In this document: positions 33,269 to 45,164 of the stretch, piece by piece
How the letters are laid out: each line of letters begins with the position of its first letter
How positions within the stretch are numbered: the first letter of the stretch is position 1
Origin: Fonsecaea monophora
Lineage: Eukaryota; Ascomycota; Eurotiomycetes; Chaetothyriales; Herpotrichiellaceae
Length of the DNA stretch: 64,000 nt
Assembly: GCF_001642475.1 (NCBI RefSeq)
Contig: NW_019174051.1
Location: 33,116-97,115, forward strand
Direction: 5' to 3'
Notes under the pieces: model-generated
Database searches by the model: none
What the model was told of the DNA's origin: nothing
The model's input: the letters and a program-made list of their open reading frames with translations, nothing else
Translations under genes and position numbers: made by a program

Positions 33269-36200
33269 TTAGATCTCGTGTCGTTGGGAGGTAGACAATA
33301 TCCTACGATCAACAACACACAAGGCTTCCGTTGTCTCATTCACAAGTGGACCGGAGCAGATTTGTTCACACCCGGCCTTGCGTATATGTGAAAGGTCGTC
33401 GTACAGCGTTTGCTCGAGTGGAGAGCCGTGTTGAGATTCTGGGGAAAGGGAGGATCGTTCAATAAGACGCGGGCTCTATATGGCACACGGGCTGCCTCGA
33501 ACTGATGTTTCAGTTAGTCGACATTTCCATCACGTGAAACATCTCGTGTATTCCTTCAGCTCTCTTACCGACAATCAACATCTGAAGGCGGAGGGGTTTC
33601 AAGGTACTGCCCCACCAAAGTGTCTCTTCAGATAAATTCGACACACCGATCTAATTGAAGAGCCCAGGAAGTACTCGGGGATTCTGCTCGTCGAGAGGTT
33701 TTGACCGTCTTGCTTTGTATAAGGGCAATAACAGACCCGAAAAACTGTATTGTGACAGGGAGGAACGCGTCAAGCTAGTGATTAAACAACTTGCAGTTGT
33801 ATCAAAACAAATCTCGATATGTCACAGTCAATATCACTGAGGTGACTTCTTAGAACAGCAGTGGCAGCAACACAAGCTGGACGATATACAAAAGCTGAGA
33901 ATGAAAGACAAATGTAAATCACGAGCGGGAGACCAGATATTTGGGCCTGATCTTACCAAATGGCAGAGCCCCGACCAGACAAAGAGTGGAGTGAGTAGCA
34001 CGACCCTCGTCGTTCATGGGTCAAAGGCGTAGACATGCAGAGGATACTCGTAGGTAGAACCCGAAAGCAGGGGCAGCGAGTGGTCCAAACTGCCCGCGAG
34101 GCTTGATGGCGGGATAACGGGGGTCAAAAGAATAATCTAAACCGCGGAAGGCAAGGCTCCAGAGCATAATACTTTCGACAGACGCGACTGAGACTGCCGG
34201 CTCGAAAAACACCCCCATCTTCGCAAAGCAGAAAGCAGGGGACTTGGGGGAACGTTGCGTTATGGTGGAGGTGTGAAGGAGCAGGCGAGGAGATTTGATG
34301 GGGCCGTCTTCTCGTCAGGAACAGGTGGATTCTGCAGTGACTTTTCGGTGGGTCGTATTCGTTGCGTGGGCGGAAGCCACAAGCCGGGACCTTCTACTCG
34401 GAACCAGGGGGTTTTGTACCTAGTTGCTAAACCAGGATGCTGGTAGTGCGTATGGTGGTTCTTCTTGCGCATCGGCGTCATCCTCCGGCGCCGAGATGGG
34501 CTAGCCCACTTCTCGTGTCATTTGTGGAACTCTTTTTCTTCCTGCCCACCCCTGGCTTTTTGTAATACCCGTTGGACGAAGCGCGCGTCCGCTGGCAAGT
34601 GCCGCGGTCGGGCAGGGAGAGGAGGGATACGGAAGTAGTGCTATTTTCATGCGTCAGGGCGCAGACAGAGAATCTCCAGCATCCTATGTATGTTGAGCAT
34701 GTGGTATGACGAATTGCGGGAGATGAGGGTCAAGGGTCAATTCAATGAGTCCCGACTCGCAGGTGCAAGAGAGTGTTCCCACTCAGCGAGAGAAGCCTTG
34801 TCCAATGTTGACAAGTCGCTGGAGAATTTCAGGCAATCGCTCGAGAGGCCTGACGGGAACCTCTGGCGGTAACAATGAGTGTATGTTTTGATCGACATTC
34901 GACCGAGTCAGACTGGGCGATTTCTGCAGCTGTCAGCAGTGGCTTGACAGTAATTGCTCTGTATTGGACTGGAGACTTGATGAAACGGGTGTTGGACGCG
35001 CTAAGCGATGAGGCAGACTGGGCAGAAGACCTCCTTTTCCCGAGAGGGGGTTAAAATGGGGAACAATGGCAGATTTCGGCGAGAAGGTGGGTAGAAGCTT
35101 CTGCGTGCAAGAGAAGAGAAAAGTTAGCGAGGTGAGGATTCCGGGAGACACGGAATTCATCTGCACACAAACCATGAAAAGACGATCCAAGGGACCATCA
35201 CAGACCTGGATAGAGATCTGCCCAACGGCCCTTTCCGTGTATGGCTAGTGGCTCTACTAGTGCCAGATAGTATGGCGCTAGTAAACCTAGCGCGACGCGG
35301 GCTGCATCTCCTCTTCATGCATCACTTGCGCTAAACCAAGTTGGGAAGATATCGCAACATGTCTACGACTCTACGGGCTCCCACGCTATGATGGCCTTCA
35401 GGTACCTTGTCCACGTCCTACCTAGTAGTAGTGACTTAAATCCATCGTTGATACATGGAGCAACCGACTACGTTTTGCAGTAGGAGACTCCCTTCACCCA
35501 ATTGGCATTCCTCTCGCCGACTCTGGTGGGAAGAAGATGGCCAGATCAGTCCAGGTACCCCGAATAAGAAAATACAGATTGTTTCCCATCATGGCGGCAG
35601 CAATCTCATAGGACTTGGAACTGCTTGACGGACATGGAAAAATCAGATATCGGAATTCTGCGTGTCCACGCCCAAGTCATCAAGACTGACTTCGCCGTCC
35701 TCGACGGAGGATTCCTTCCGATGATCGACATGTCCTCCGTGTTGTTTTTGATGCAGTGCGACTCGTCCTCTGAAATGTTGCACAAAGGTATACAAACTCT
35801 TCCGTGTTGTCTGCGGAGTAGCTTCTTCAAGGCACCCGTGGTCGACCGGAAGAAGGTTTTGCCCATCAATATAGGGCTTAACTGATCGACCGTGAGAGAA
35901 GCTGCTCGCAAAGCCCCTCCTATAGTCCTTTCGGTACCGGAATCTGCAGAGTCCATGCCAGGGACGGTACCTCGGAAGTTGATCAGACCATTATGGAAAT
36001 ATCCAGCTTGTGGACTGAAAAACAATAATTGTTGGAGGGCCAGGAGATGAGAACAGAGGCAGAGTTTGCATTTTGGCTCTGCGGGTGACGATCCCCCTGT
36101 TGTGCACCACACCATCCCAAGTCCTCGGTACCCCCAAATATTTGCTCGTCCCAACTCTTGATATGATTAGAGGGTATATGATTTCCGAGTCAAAATCAAC

Positions 36201-39200
36201 AGATCATGTGGTGCTCGAAATGTAGTCGTGGACGACGCGTCTTTCTTCCTCTGAGAGACAGAGCCGCGTCGTCCACGAGTATCAAATCAACCAGCACCAC
36301 CACCAACATTTCGAGGTAGTACTAATTTCGGGCTTCAGGGTCACCATCACCCGGTCACTCGCTCCCACACGTCTTGTGGTTGACGACCTCGACTATCAAT
36401 TGTAGGTGTGTTCGGTACTCGGTACAGAGAACAACTCGCAGGATTTGTGTGACTTCTGTGACCACCTTATCTTGAAGTTGAAGCGAGAGGGTGAGAAAAA
36501 GTGACCGCGCAAAAAACTGGCCTTGGCGTCGTCGATAGTTGTGATGGCTTCAAGCCTTTTCTTTTCTTTTGGCTGAAAGGAGGCCATTGGGCACTGACCG
36601 TTTGCATTCACCTTATCAGTCACACCAAACAGGAGTCGAACCCCCGCGTGCCGATACCATTGACAGTAATGGCTTTGTTGACAATGTGACGCCTGCACTG
36701 CAGATGTTCAGCGTCTGAGGGGCACAAGACCCGTCAACTAGTCAGGCACATTTTTCATTGACAGAGCACTCATCTTCCAGCCAACCGGAAAATATCGTCT
36801 CCTCATCCCCCTGTTTGGACTGCTGCTGAGTGCCTAATTATTACAACAAATCACCCCTCAGAAGTGGGAAAAGTAACCGGCTCGCTCTGGGTGTCCCGTG
36901 TGCCCCTGTGCCCCTCCTGGGTGCCTCCCTCCTTCCGACCTCGCTTATCGTTCTCGCTTCCTCTCGCAAACAGTTGCCACCAGTTCGATAAGCTGCCTTA
37001 AAGACTCAAAGAGCTAGGAACTGAGGAAGAGGAGGAAATGTCCAGCCAGCTACAAGTTGCACGGACTAGCCACATCTGCCAGGAAAGGCCTAAGAGCGGT
37101 GAGGACAGATTCAAGTTTTGGTGAGAGTGATTGTGTGCACCACGCCAAATCCCACGCGTCTACAGGACATCGATACCACCAACAATCTCCTCAGCAATTA
37201 TTGGTGGCGTCAGAGAAAAGCATGCATCGGGTCGGCTGTACATCCACCCACGATAAGTCACCCAGGAACACCAGCCATCGGGGACTTGTTGCTCTTGTTC
37301 GTCAATAGCACAGACATGCTTTCTCGGCTGTCTCAGGGTCTTCTCCAGGGAAAGATACCAAATATTGGGGGGCATGAGGGGCTCGTATCCGCCAACCTAA
37401 AGTCACATCAATAACACAATTATTGGCTCACTCCAAGGACAGGTGAGAGATACCGTGAACTCGACGGAATGACAACCTTTTGGGAAACACATCTACGGCT
37501 TTCAACTGAGTCTGAACAGGAGCTTTGTATTGGCCTGAGAATAACCTGGGTCGGTCTCATTGAGTTTCGAGCACAGCATTTATCACAACCAGAGCACACG
37601 AGAGTCTCTCGTCGTTAAGCACTCGTACAACATCGGGCATCTGCGAGCGAGCCAACAAGAGCCTTCTCTATCTTCCGCAGCAACTCCCCACGAGGCGGAA
37701 GTCCTGCTAGCTCCCCCTTCGTAGCTTGCATCGCCAGGGGTACTGCGCATGTTGTAGCGCAAGAAGCTGCAGTTTTCCACATGGCAGCGCCCTCTGGAGT
37801 AATCCTCAAACCTTGTCGAGCTGGTCCTGGGCTGGGTGCAGGAATGCGGCAGCTTTCCCCTGACAGCCGCTTCAGGCACCCAGGCACTTTTGCATTTAGC
37901 CTGCAAATATCCAATCCGTTGGTCGCATGCTCTCCACGCTCGAAGTCCGGACAAATCACGATAGCAGGAGAGAGTGGGAAGTGTACTCCTTCCGACGAGT
38001 ATGCGGTGAGTACTCGTACCGAGTACATTGAGCCATGCTCTTTCTTAGTGCATTTTGTCAAAGAGAGCCGTCTGCTGCCTCAACGACAGCATGTCAACCG
38101 CACAAAACCTAGGCAATTTTGTGTGTCTTGGTGACTTCAGCCACATCTGCAAAGATACTCCAGGCGAGGCCAGCAACCCTGCAAACTCAGCTCCAAACTT
38201 TGTCGACGAGGGAGAGTCTGATCACCACGAAGCGCGACATGGCGTTTTTCTCTTCAGGGAGGCTAATCCCGTCTGCTCCAAGCGTAACGCTGATTGCCGT
38301 GGCCTTCTCCAGAATTGCTCGTCCACGGTTGCGGAGCCTCCATGCCGTGTGCGCTCAATAGTTCAAGTCGCGTTCAACAATCTTGGTCCATTTGTACCAG
38401 GTACTCTACGGCACGCGTGAGTACAAGGATCAAGGACTATTCCCGCGTCCTGCAAGGGAGAATGTGCATTCAGTGCCTTGTCTTTGCGACATCCACCAGA
38501 TGCCCACAATCGCGGTGTCTGACCTTTCGCCTGCGAGTACCCCGGTAGACGGTTTCAGCTGTCTGCTCGTGCAATCAGTCCACACCTGTCTAGCTGGCGA
38601 AGCAAAGCAGGGGAGTTACTGGCACCTCATCAGCCTATGGCGCCTCTTGCAGATGCAGGGAGAAACAGCCCTCGGGAATTTTTGCATCGACCATGTTTTG
38701 TGCATGTATTGTACGTACAGTACTCGTCTACCGAGTACTCCCTTACCGAGGCATCAGCGGACACTGTTCGTCTTCGAGGACCAAGCGAAACAGCTCCACC
38801 ATGCCACAATTGGTATCCTTGATCCTGAGTCTACAAGCATGTATGTACTCGGCACATTGATTGTCAGGCACAGCATCGCCAGCCCGTCTCCACAGCTTCA
38901 ATACTCGCAAACGATTTCAACCAGGGCACTCGGAGCTATGATTATTAGGTGCTTACGCCCTCTGAGACCTTGCTAAGGGAGAGTATACGGAGTAGAGGAG
39001 GTACTTGTACGTCTTACCTACGCTACAGCTAGTTGGTCTGCGCAGAACGAAACTCGATTCAGCTGCAACAGTACCCCGTACATGTACCTGGTACTGTACA
39101 GTGGGTGCTCCTCATGCGCGTGGACACTTGGACATCAATGCCGACACGCAAGACCGATTAATCCCCGTTGTTCCCACAATCATGCAGTCTTTTGTTTGTT

Positions 39201-39921
39201 ACACTGCGGTCCATGTCAAGGCTACAGAAAGGACATATTTGACAGCTGTCACCCGCAAATCACGATTTCGGTATCACTCTCTGAAGACTGGGTCCGTTCC
39301 CCCCGGTCACGTCTGGCGAACCCAGGATATCGCTGCAAAAATGCAGGCCCCCATAGCAAGTCCAAGGTACATATTCATCCCCTTTTTTTCCCTACGGCGG
39401 ATTCTTTTTTTTCCTCTGCTGATCCTTTCCCTGCATAATGATGTCTGGCTGTCCACATTTCCCTTTTCTCTCATACGCGGCCTAAAGGGAACTGCCCCAG
39501 CCATCGGGGACCTCGCCAGTGCCCGATAGTCCCAAGTGTAGGTTGCCTTACCAGGTGTCTCACTTCGCAGCCAACCCACAATAATAATAATAATACTGGG
39601 AATACCAGACTCGGTTGGAAGGAAATTTCTGCCCTCGCACACAAAAGATCCTCCTACTCGGAATGGCAGTGGAACATCCCCTGACATACCAGCGGGGCTC
39701 ACAACGCGCCCTTCCCCATCGCAGCTGGGTATTCATGCAGGCACAGTTCAATACTATTGCTTACCCAAGGTCCCGGAGAACAGAAATTCCCACTGCGAAA
39801 TATTCTTTTCTCAAGGAGATAAATCGGTTATACAGAGCCGGAAGAAAGTGCGTGCCCACTACACGCTTTCCAGGATAAAGAGCAATGCCCCCTTTTGCTG
39901 GGTGTTTTGGAAGTGGGACGG
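33269..39921. other. 6.65-kb gene-poor region
   Basis: The longest stretch without a gene. Frames reach 197 codons but none shows a domain, and the longest ones have coding-unlike composition. Features seen: a nested inverted repeat at 36208..36315; repeated GTACTCGG/CCGAGTAC motifs between 36.4 and 39.1 kb; T-rich runs near 39,380. A stretch at about 37,615..38,363 on the reverse strand has coding-like pieces broken by stops and could be a decayed gene. No transposase, reverse transcriptase or long terminal repeats are evident. Confidence 0.5.
36208..36315. repeat. nested inverted repeat (hairpin-forming)
   Basis: A 14-bp arm TCGTGGACGACGCG (36226..36239) has its exact reverse complement at 36265..36278, leaving a 25-nt loop. 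Outside it, CTCGAAATGT (36214..36223) pairs with ACATTTCGAG (36306..36315), and GTGGTGCT (36208..36215) pairs with AGCACCAC (36293..36300). The outer pairs overlap, so they would compete rather than form one continuous stem. Confidence 0.7.
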
Positions 39922-41494
39922 TCAACCAAACAGCGTCCTGTTGCCAGCTTCAATCGCCTTCCGCTCTCCTTCACTCATGTCCGGGGAGAAATCCCACATC
40001 ACTTTTCCTAATCCCATGGCGCGCTTCCCTGCATCATTGACTTGATCCCAGGATACAGCTCCAAGAAAGCCAACCTCGCCATCACCACCGGCTCCAGGGA
40101 AGTCTGGCGGCGGACTGTATGCCAGTGCACTCATCCGTTGTCTCTTCAAGAACTCGACATTGGGCCTGGTGATTGCACATGCAGGAATATACATGACGCT
40201 ACTGTCACCTTTACCACGGTGCTCCTTGTCTACCGCGTGGATCTGGGGATTGCTGTCAGCTTCTCCATGGCATTGACCAAATGGGGGCCATTCACTATGA
40301 CGCTGACTTGGCCGAAAACAGACAACATCTTTCAAACAGGATAGGGGACTCACCATGTCACAATGCCAAGCAACATAATCACCCGGTTCAACTTTGGGCA
40401 TGCTCACCATAGTGGTGTCAAGCTCGAGGCCAGGGTGAGACACAGGGTCATATTCCTGACATGCAGCCGGTACGGAGTTCGGAAACGTGGCGTCCAGGTT
40501 CAGCTTGCCTGTCTGAAGATCGATAAATGGTCTCAGTATCAGGTAAGATGTGGCATGCCGAATCAAGGGGCAGACTCTCAGGGTGCCTTCACCAGGTCCC
40601 GTTGAGGACATGGACAGCCAGCCCTGAAACAAGCGAAACATGCTGCAAGCACCGGCTCCATTGTACAAGTCCATCCTGGCATCGATGCGGTGGCGTGCGT
40701 CGAAAGGGTCATACTCTTCCCAGTGACCTTTGAGGATGGGCTGATATACGCGAGCATACTCGGGATCTTCCCAGCGCTCGAGACTTCCCCCATCAGTGTG
40801 CGGGCCCAGTGAGAACTTTGCGTCGCCCGGTTGCCGGATGCGAAAGCGGTCAGCGTAAGTCAGAGGGTAGGTTGTAGATATCTCTGACGATGGGTCGGAG
40901 GAGTGCCAGAAGGACGCAAGGAAAGACTGAGCTTTCAGCATGTTTGGATGAGCTCTTGCTTGGACTTGGGAAGGAGTCCAATACAACTCGTACACGGCAG
41001 GATTATCTGCCGGGAAGGCTCTGATTTTGGATCTGTTCGCGTTGATATATTCCTTGGCTTGCCGTTTGAGTTGCAGCGCCTGCTCTCGAGGGAGAACATT
41101 ACGAATGACCGCAGTCCCTCGATGGCGGAGCGCGTCGAGCTTCGGGCGAGGCACAGTCCCAGCAACGATATCTCGAAATTCAATGCTAGGAATAACCTGA
41201 AACGCAACAATCAGCCATTTGCATCTCTCTGACGGAAGGGATGGAGCGTACATTACTGCCTTGTGATCTAATCTCGGCAATCTCCCGCTCCAGACTCTCC
41301 GACAGTCGCTGCCAGGACGCTGTTATGGCGTCTTCATTGCCCTTGATCAATTTCTTCTTCAACGCGCTGAACCGTGGTGGCAGAGGATCAGGTTTCTTGC
41401 CAGATAGAGAGGGAAAGACGGAGCTGATGTCACCAGCCTCTTTGGTTAAGGTGGAAGCGGCACGTCGCAAAGCTGTGTTGAGGTGATTCTTCAT
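39922..41494 (-). CDS. DUF1479 (YbiU-type) putative Fe/2OG oxygenase
   Basis: Exons 41494..41252, 41196..40354 and 40242..39922 (introns 55 and 111 nt) give 468 aa. The joins produce GSN-VIPSIEFRDI and VAWHCDM-IHAVDKEHRGKGDSSVMYIP, both conserved in DUF1479. Other marks: RGTAVIRNVLPREQALQLKRQ, AVYELYWTPSQVQARAHP, and LGPHTDGGSLERWED, where H-x-D could be the iron ligands, with the later His of WHCD or IHAV completing the facial triad. The family is found in bacteria (E. coli YbiU) and widely in fungi. Its chemistry is predicted rather than shown, as an Fe(II)/2-oxoglutarate-type dioxygenase fold. Length is as expected (420-480 aa). It is divergent from an SDR gene. Confidence 0.9.
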
Positions 41495-41954
41495 GGTCTT
41501 TGCGCGCCAGGGGGGACGAGCTGAATATTCGAAGGTGTCAGACTCTCCCTCACTACTCTCTATTTTCTGTCCTCTGTTCTCTGTTCAGTTCCATTGTCTG
41601 AATTTATCCTCGATCATACCGCGAGAGCCACCGGATACGCTTCCGAACCAGGCGTAGCGCGAACCGCCATGTGGTTGTATTTTGCGGAGGCAAAAATGGC
41701 CCGATTCGAGTCAACCACGCTATACCTGAAGGCTGTAACCTCGGTCTCCTTGGTTAGAGCTTCGTGAGGGGAGGGGGGTCCTTTCGACGTGGGCTATCCA
41801 CAACACGGGGATCCTTCAATAAAATACAATACTGCTGCCTCGGGATCCCGAGGTAGGAGGTTGTATATGAAGCCACAAGGTGAACCCTTCTCCAGATTGA
41901 ATTCGACTTTGTCATCTTAAACCCCCCTTCTGTCCCCCACAAGGAATCTGCACA
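41495..41954. promoter_or_regulatory. shared divergent promoter (DUF1479 / SDR)
   Basis: A 460-bp spacer between two outward-reading oxidoreductase-type genes. It has a CT-rich segment near 41,540..41,590 and a CCCCACAAGGAATCTGCACA leader before the SDR ATG. Shared regulation is plausible but unproven. Confidence 0.45.
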
Positions 41955-43009
41955 ATGGCTCAGCAAGTACAAGGAAAGACAGCGATTGTCACGGGCGCTG
42001 GCTCCGGTAGATCTTTCTCTCCGATGCAACCTCAGCCCAACGAGGCAAAAAAACTGACTTAAGGCGACCACCAACAGGGATTAATCTCGAGTTTGCCCGT
42101 CTCCTTCTGGAACATGGCGCCAACGTCGTGTTTGCCGACCTTAGTCTCCGACCAGAAGCCGAGAAAGTGGTCCAGAAGTATCAATCGACTGCCAACAAAG
42201 CCGTCTTCCAGAAGACCGACGTGACCTCGTGGCCGGACCTCGATGCCATGTTTGCCGCAGCTCAGCAACAATTCGGATCAATCGACATTGTGTGCCCGGG
42301 AGCAGGAGTATTCGAGCCGGATTGGAGCAGCTTCTGGCACCCACCGGGGACGGAGAAATCCAAGGACGACCCAGCCGGAGGGAGGTACCGGCTGTTGGAC
42401 ATCAACATAACGCATCCCGTGCGCGTCACGCAGTTGGCCATTTCTCACTTTTTGGCCGCAAACCCGCCATCCAGTGTCGAGAATCCCAAGACGATTGTCC
42501 ATATCGCGAGTATCGCAGGTGAGACCACCAGCCTCACATTCCCCCTGTATCATGTGAGCAAGCATGGCGTCCAAGCGTTGGTGCGCAGCCTGGCGGATCT
42601 GGAAAAGCTGCGGGGGATACGTGTGAGCTGCGTGATGCCGGGACTGGTCAAAACGCCGCTGTGGACCGACCACCCGGAGAAGTTGAAGGTCATTTCGCAA
42701 GACGATGTCTGGGTGACGCCAGAGGAGGTCGCCGAGGTAATGCTCGCATTGGTCAAGGACAAGGAGATTTCCACTGTCATTGGGAGCAGGAGCTCGCGGA
42801 CAAATGGCGCCACTGGACAGGCGACAGACGTGATTCAGATCAAGGGAGGCAGCTGTTTGGAGGTGCTTGCAGGCGCTGTCAGGGATGTGCCTCTCTTCAA
42901 TAATGTCGGGCCGTATGTGGGAGGACAGCCAGGGGCAACAGCGAGCGATGCTGTGAAGATATACAACGAGGTTGTTGACTCGTTGAAGCCAGGATGGGGG
43001 AAGGCCTGA
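41955..43009 (+). CDS. short-chain dehydrogenase/reductase (15-PGDH-like)
   Basis: Exons 41955..42006 and 42078..43009 (71-nt intron) give 327 aa. The intron interrupts the cofactor motif; the join reads TAIVTGAGSGINLEFARLLL, the classical TGxxxGI/N NAD(P)-binding turn. An acidic residue after beta-2 (VVFADLS) suggests NAD(H). The active site is visible as IVHIASIAGETTSL (Ser) and Y175-H-V-S-K179. The closest general pattern is the classical SDR group often labelled 15-hydroxyprostaglandin-dehydrogenase-like in fungi. The substrate is unknown. The C-terminal 70 residues (QIKGGSCLEVLAGAVRDVPL to the end) extend past the usual 250-aa core. Confidence 0.9.
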
Positions 43010-43506
43010 ATGCGGCTGTGCATGAACAATACGAGCTTTGGTGGGGGGTGAACACAAAAGACAGTTCAACCACCAGTATCCAGTACAAGTAGACCTATAC
43101 AGGTACAGGGTAGAACAATGAGCATCCAGATGGATTCGCATATCATTTTGGAAAGGGGGCCAAATGGAAAGTTTCGGGGCGACGATGGGGGATCGAGTCT
43201 CCCCCGATGTGTGGCTTGGGAGGCTTGGACACTTGTTTGACGCCATCCGCAGCCGCAATTGTCATATCCGTCTCTCTTCGCTAAATTAATTCCTCTCGGG
43301 CTTCAATTTGGGAACCGACATTTCCAATCCATTCGTTTCCCCTCTTTCTTGACTGCTCAATGTGATGATCTAGCCATCTACCGCGCCTTTATCTGCTCCG
43401 GTATCTTTTGTGTCTTTGTCCGTTGCTCTCGCGAGGGGAGCAGAGATGAACACTTCCGATCCCACGAGATAAAACCCCGACGCCCTCTGTCCGTTCGGAC
43501 CCGATC
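43010..43506. other. intergenic, 3' of SDR and promoter of transporter gene
   Basis: 497 bp with no gene. The right side is T/C-rich (TTTCCCCTCTTTCTTGACTG near 43,340), as expected upstream of a transcription start for the transporter. Confidence 0.45.
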
Positions 43507-45164
43507 ATGTCACTACCTGCGCCCGCTTCCTCGAGCAGGACGCAGTCTCGAGCTCGTCGGTTAGTTGTCTCGCGATCTATGCTGTTCCTGTGTTCTAACT
43601 GCTCTTCAGACGCCCCGGCACCCCGACCCTTAGCAAACGCGATCTCACAGGAACCGTCGGTCAAGCATCATGGATCAGCAGCGTGGTCAATCTCCTCAAC
43701 ACAATCGTGGGCGCTGGAGTCCTCGCCATGCCCGGTGCCTTATCACATATGGGGATCTTGCTGGGAACAATTGTGATATTGTGGGCTGGTGTCACTGCTG
43801 GGTTTGGCCTCTACCTGCAGACTCGCTGCGCCGCGTACCTGGATCGAGGATCCTCGAGTTTTTTCGCCCTGTCCCAAATCACATACCCCAACGCCGCGGT
43901 CATCTTTGATGCTGCGATCGCCGTCAAATGCTTTGGGGTGGGAGTCAGCTATCTCATCATCATTGGCGACCTCATGCCCGGGGTGGTGCGAGGGTTTGCT
44001 CGTGAAGAGGACCTGGGGAAATTCATGTTCGATCGTCACTTTTGGGTGACGGCTTTCATGCTGGTTGTCATTCCATTCTCCTTCCTACGTCGACTCGACT
44101 CGTTGAAATACACTTCGGTCATCGCCCTGATATCGATTGGCTACCTGGTCATCTTGGTCGTCTACCACTTTCTCGCACACGACACGTTGCCCGATGGGCA
44201 CTATAAGACTCCGCTGCGGGTAATCACCTGGGCTGGTGCTGTACCGGCTCTTTCTTCTTTCCCCGTCATTGTGTTCGCCTATACCTGTCATCAAAACATG
44301 TTCAGCATCCTCAATGAGATCAACGACAATTCTCATTTCCGCACCAGCGCTGTGGTATTTGCGTCCAACGGCACGGCGGCCGCCATCTATGTTTTAGTTG
44401 CGATTACCGGTTACTTGTCATTTGGGAACGAAATCGGAGGGAATATTGTGGCACAGTACGCACCCTCGGTGTCGACAACGATCGGTCAAGCCATGATTGT
44501 GGTTCTTGTCATGTTTTCCTATCCTCTGCAAGTTCACCCTTGCCGTGCCAGTGTCGACGCCGTTCTCAAATGGCGTCCATCCGACAAGCTCAAGGCGAGA
44601 CTCCGTTCCACGCCTGCGACGCCCAGCTCGCTGGATTCCAGCCCGGCGCGCGACGTGCCTCTGTTGCAACCTGGCAGGAGACGAAACGCGGAGATGGGAG
44701 AGGCTCGATTCGCCGCCATCACCACTGCAATCATCATCCTCAGCTACATCGTCGCCATGACGGTTTCCAGCCTCGAGACTGTTCTGGCGTACGTCGGATC
44801 TACAGGAAGCACGTCCATTTCCTTCATCTTGCCAGGCTTGTTCTACTATAAGATATCGTCGCCTGATTCACCTCTGCATCAAAAACTCGTGAAAGAAGAA
44901 GACGATTACGACTGGCCAGGGGACGAGGGTGAAAGCGTCAAATCTGACGACGACGCCGTCAATGATGAACAACCGAGCCACGAAGGGCAGAACTTGCTGA
45001 GCAATTCGGGGTTTCTGAGCCTGAGTGGCGTGAGCTTGCTGAAACGGACGAGAAATTTCCGCCGGAAACTGCTTCGCAAGCTGAGTCTCGCATTGGCCAT
45101 CTACGGTGTATGTGTCATGGTGGTTTGTTTGATCACAAACACCTTTTTTATTGTCGGGCACTGA
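43507..45164 (+). CDS. AVT-family vacuolar amino-acid transporter
   Basis: Exons 43507..43559 and 43610..45164 with a 50-nt intron give 535 aa. The join reads SRARRRPGTPTLSKRDLTGT followed by VGQASWISSVVNLLNTIVGAGVLAMPGAL, the conserved first helix of the amino acid/auxin permease (APC) family with its unwound G-A-G motif. About eleven hydrophobic helices follow (e.g. GTIVILWAGVTAGFGLYL, VSYLIIIGDLMPGVV, PVIVFAYTCHQNMFSILNEI, IYVLVAITGYLSFGN, SISFILPGLFYYKI, LALAIYGVCVMVVCLI). Acidic loops (EEDDYDWPGDEGESVKSDDD) sit before the last helix. This fits yeast Avt5/6/7-type exporters of Glu/Asp or neutral amino acids from the vacuole; which subtype cannot be told from sequence alone. Confidence 0.9.

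Noticed and set aside
35606..36154. 182-codon reverse-strand open frame in the gene-poor region
   Set aside because: No recognisable motif, no splice partners and mixed composition; not reported as a gene.
36619..36690. tRNA-like 72-nt segment on the reverse strand with a TTCGACT loop and GTCACAT/GTGTGAC ends
   Set aside because: The end pairing is perfect, but the T-arm is mis-spaced by three nucleotides, its stem has a mismatch, and no D arm or seven-base anticodon loop can be formed. Treated as coincidence or a very old pseudogene.
42278..43258. 326-codon open frame on the reverse strand
   Set aside because: Antisense of the SDR gene, whose catalytic motifs are all in the sense frame.
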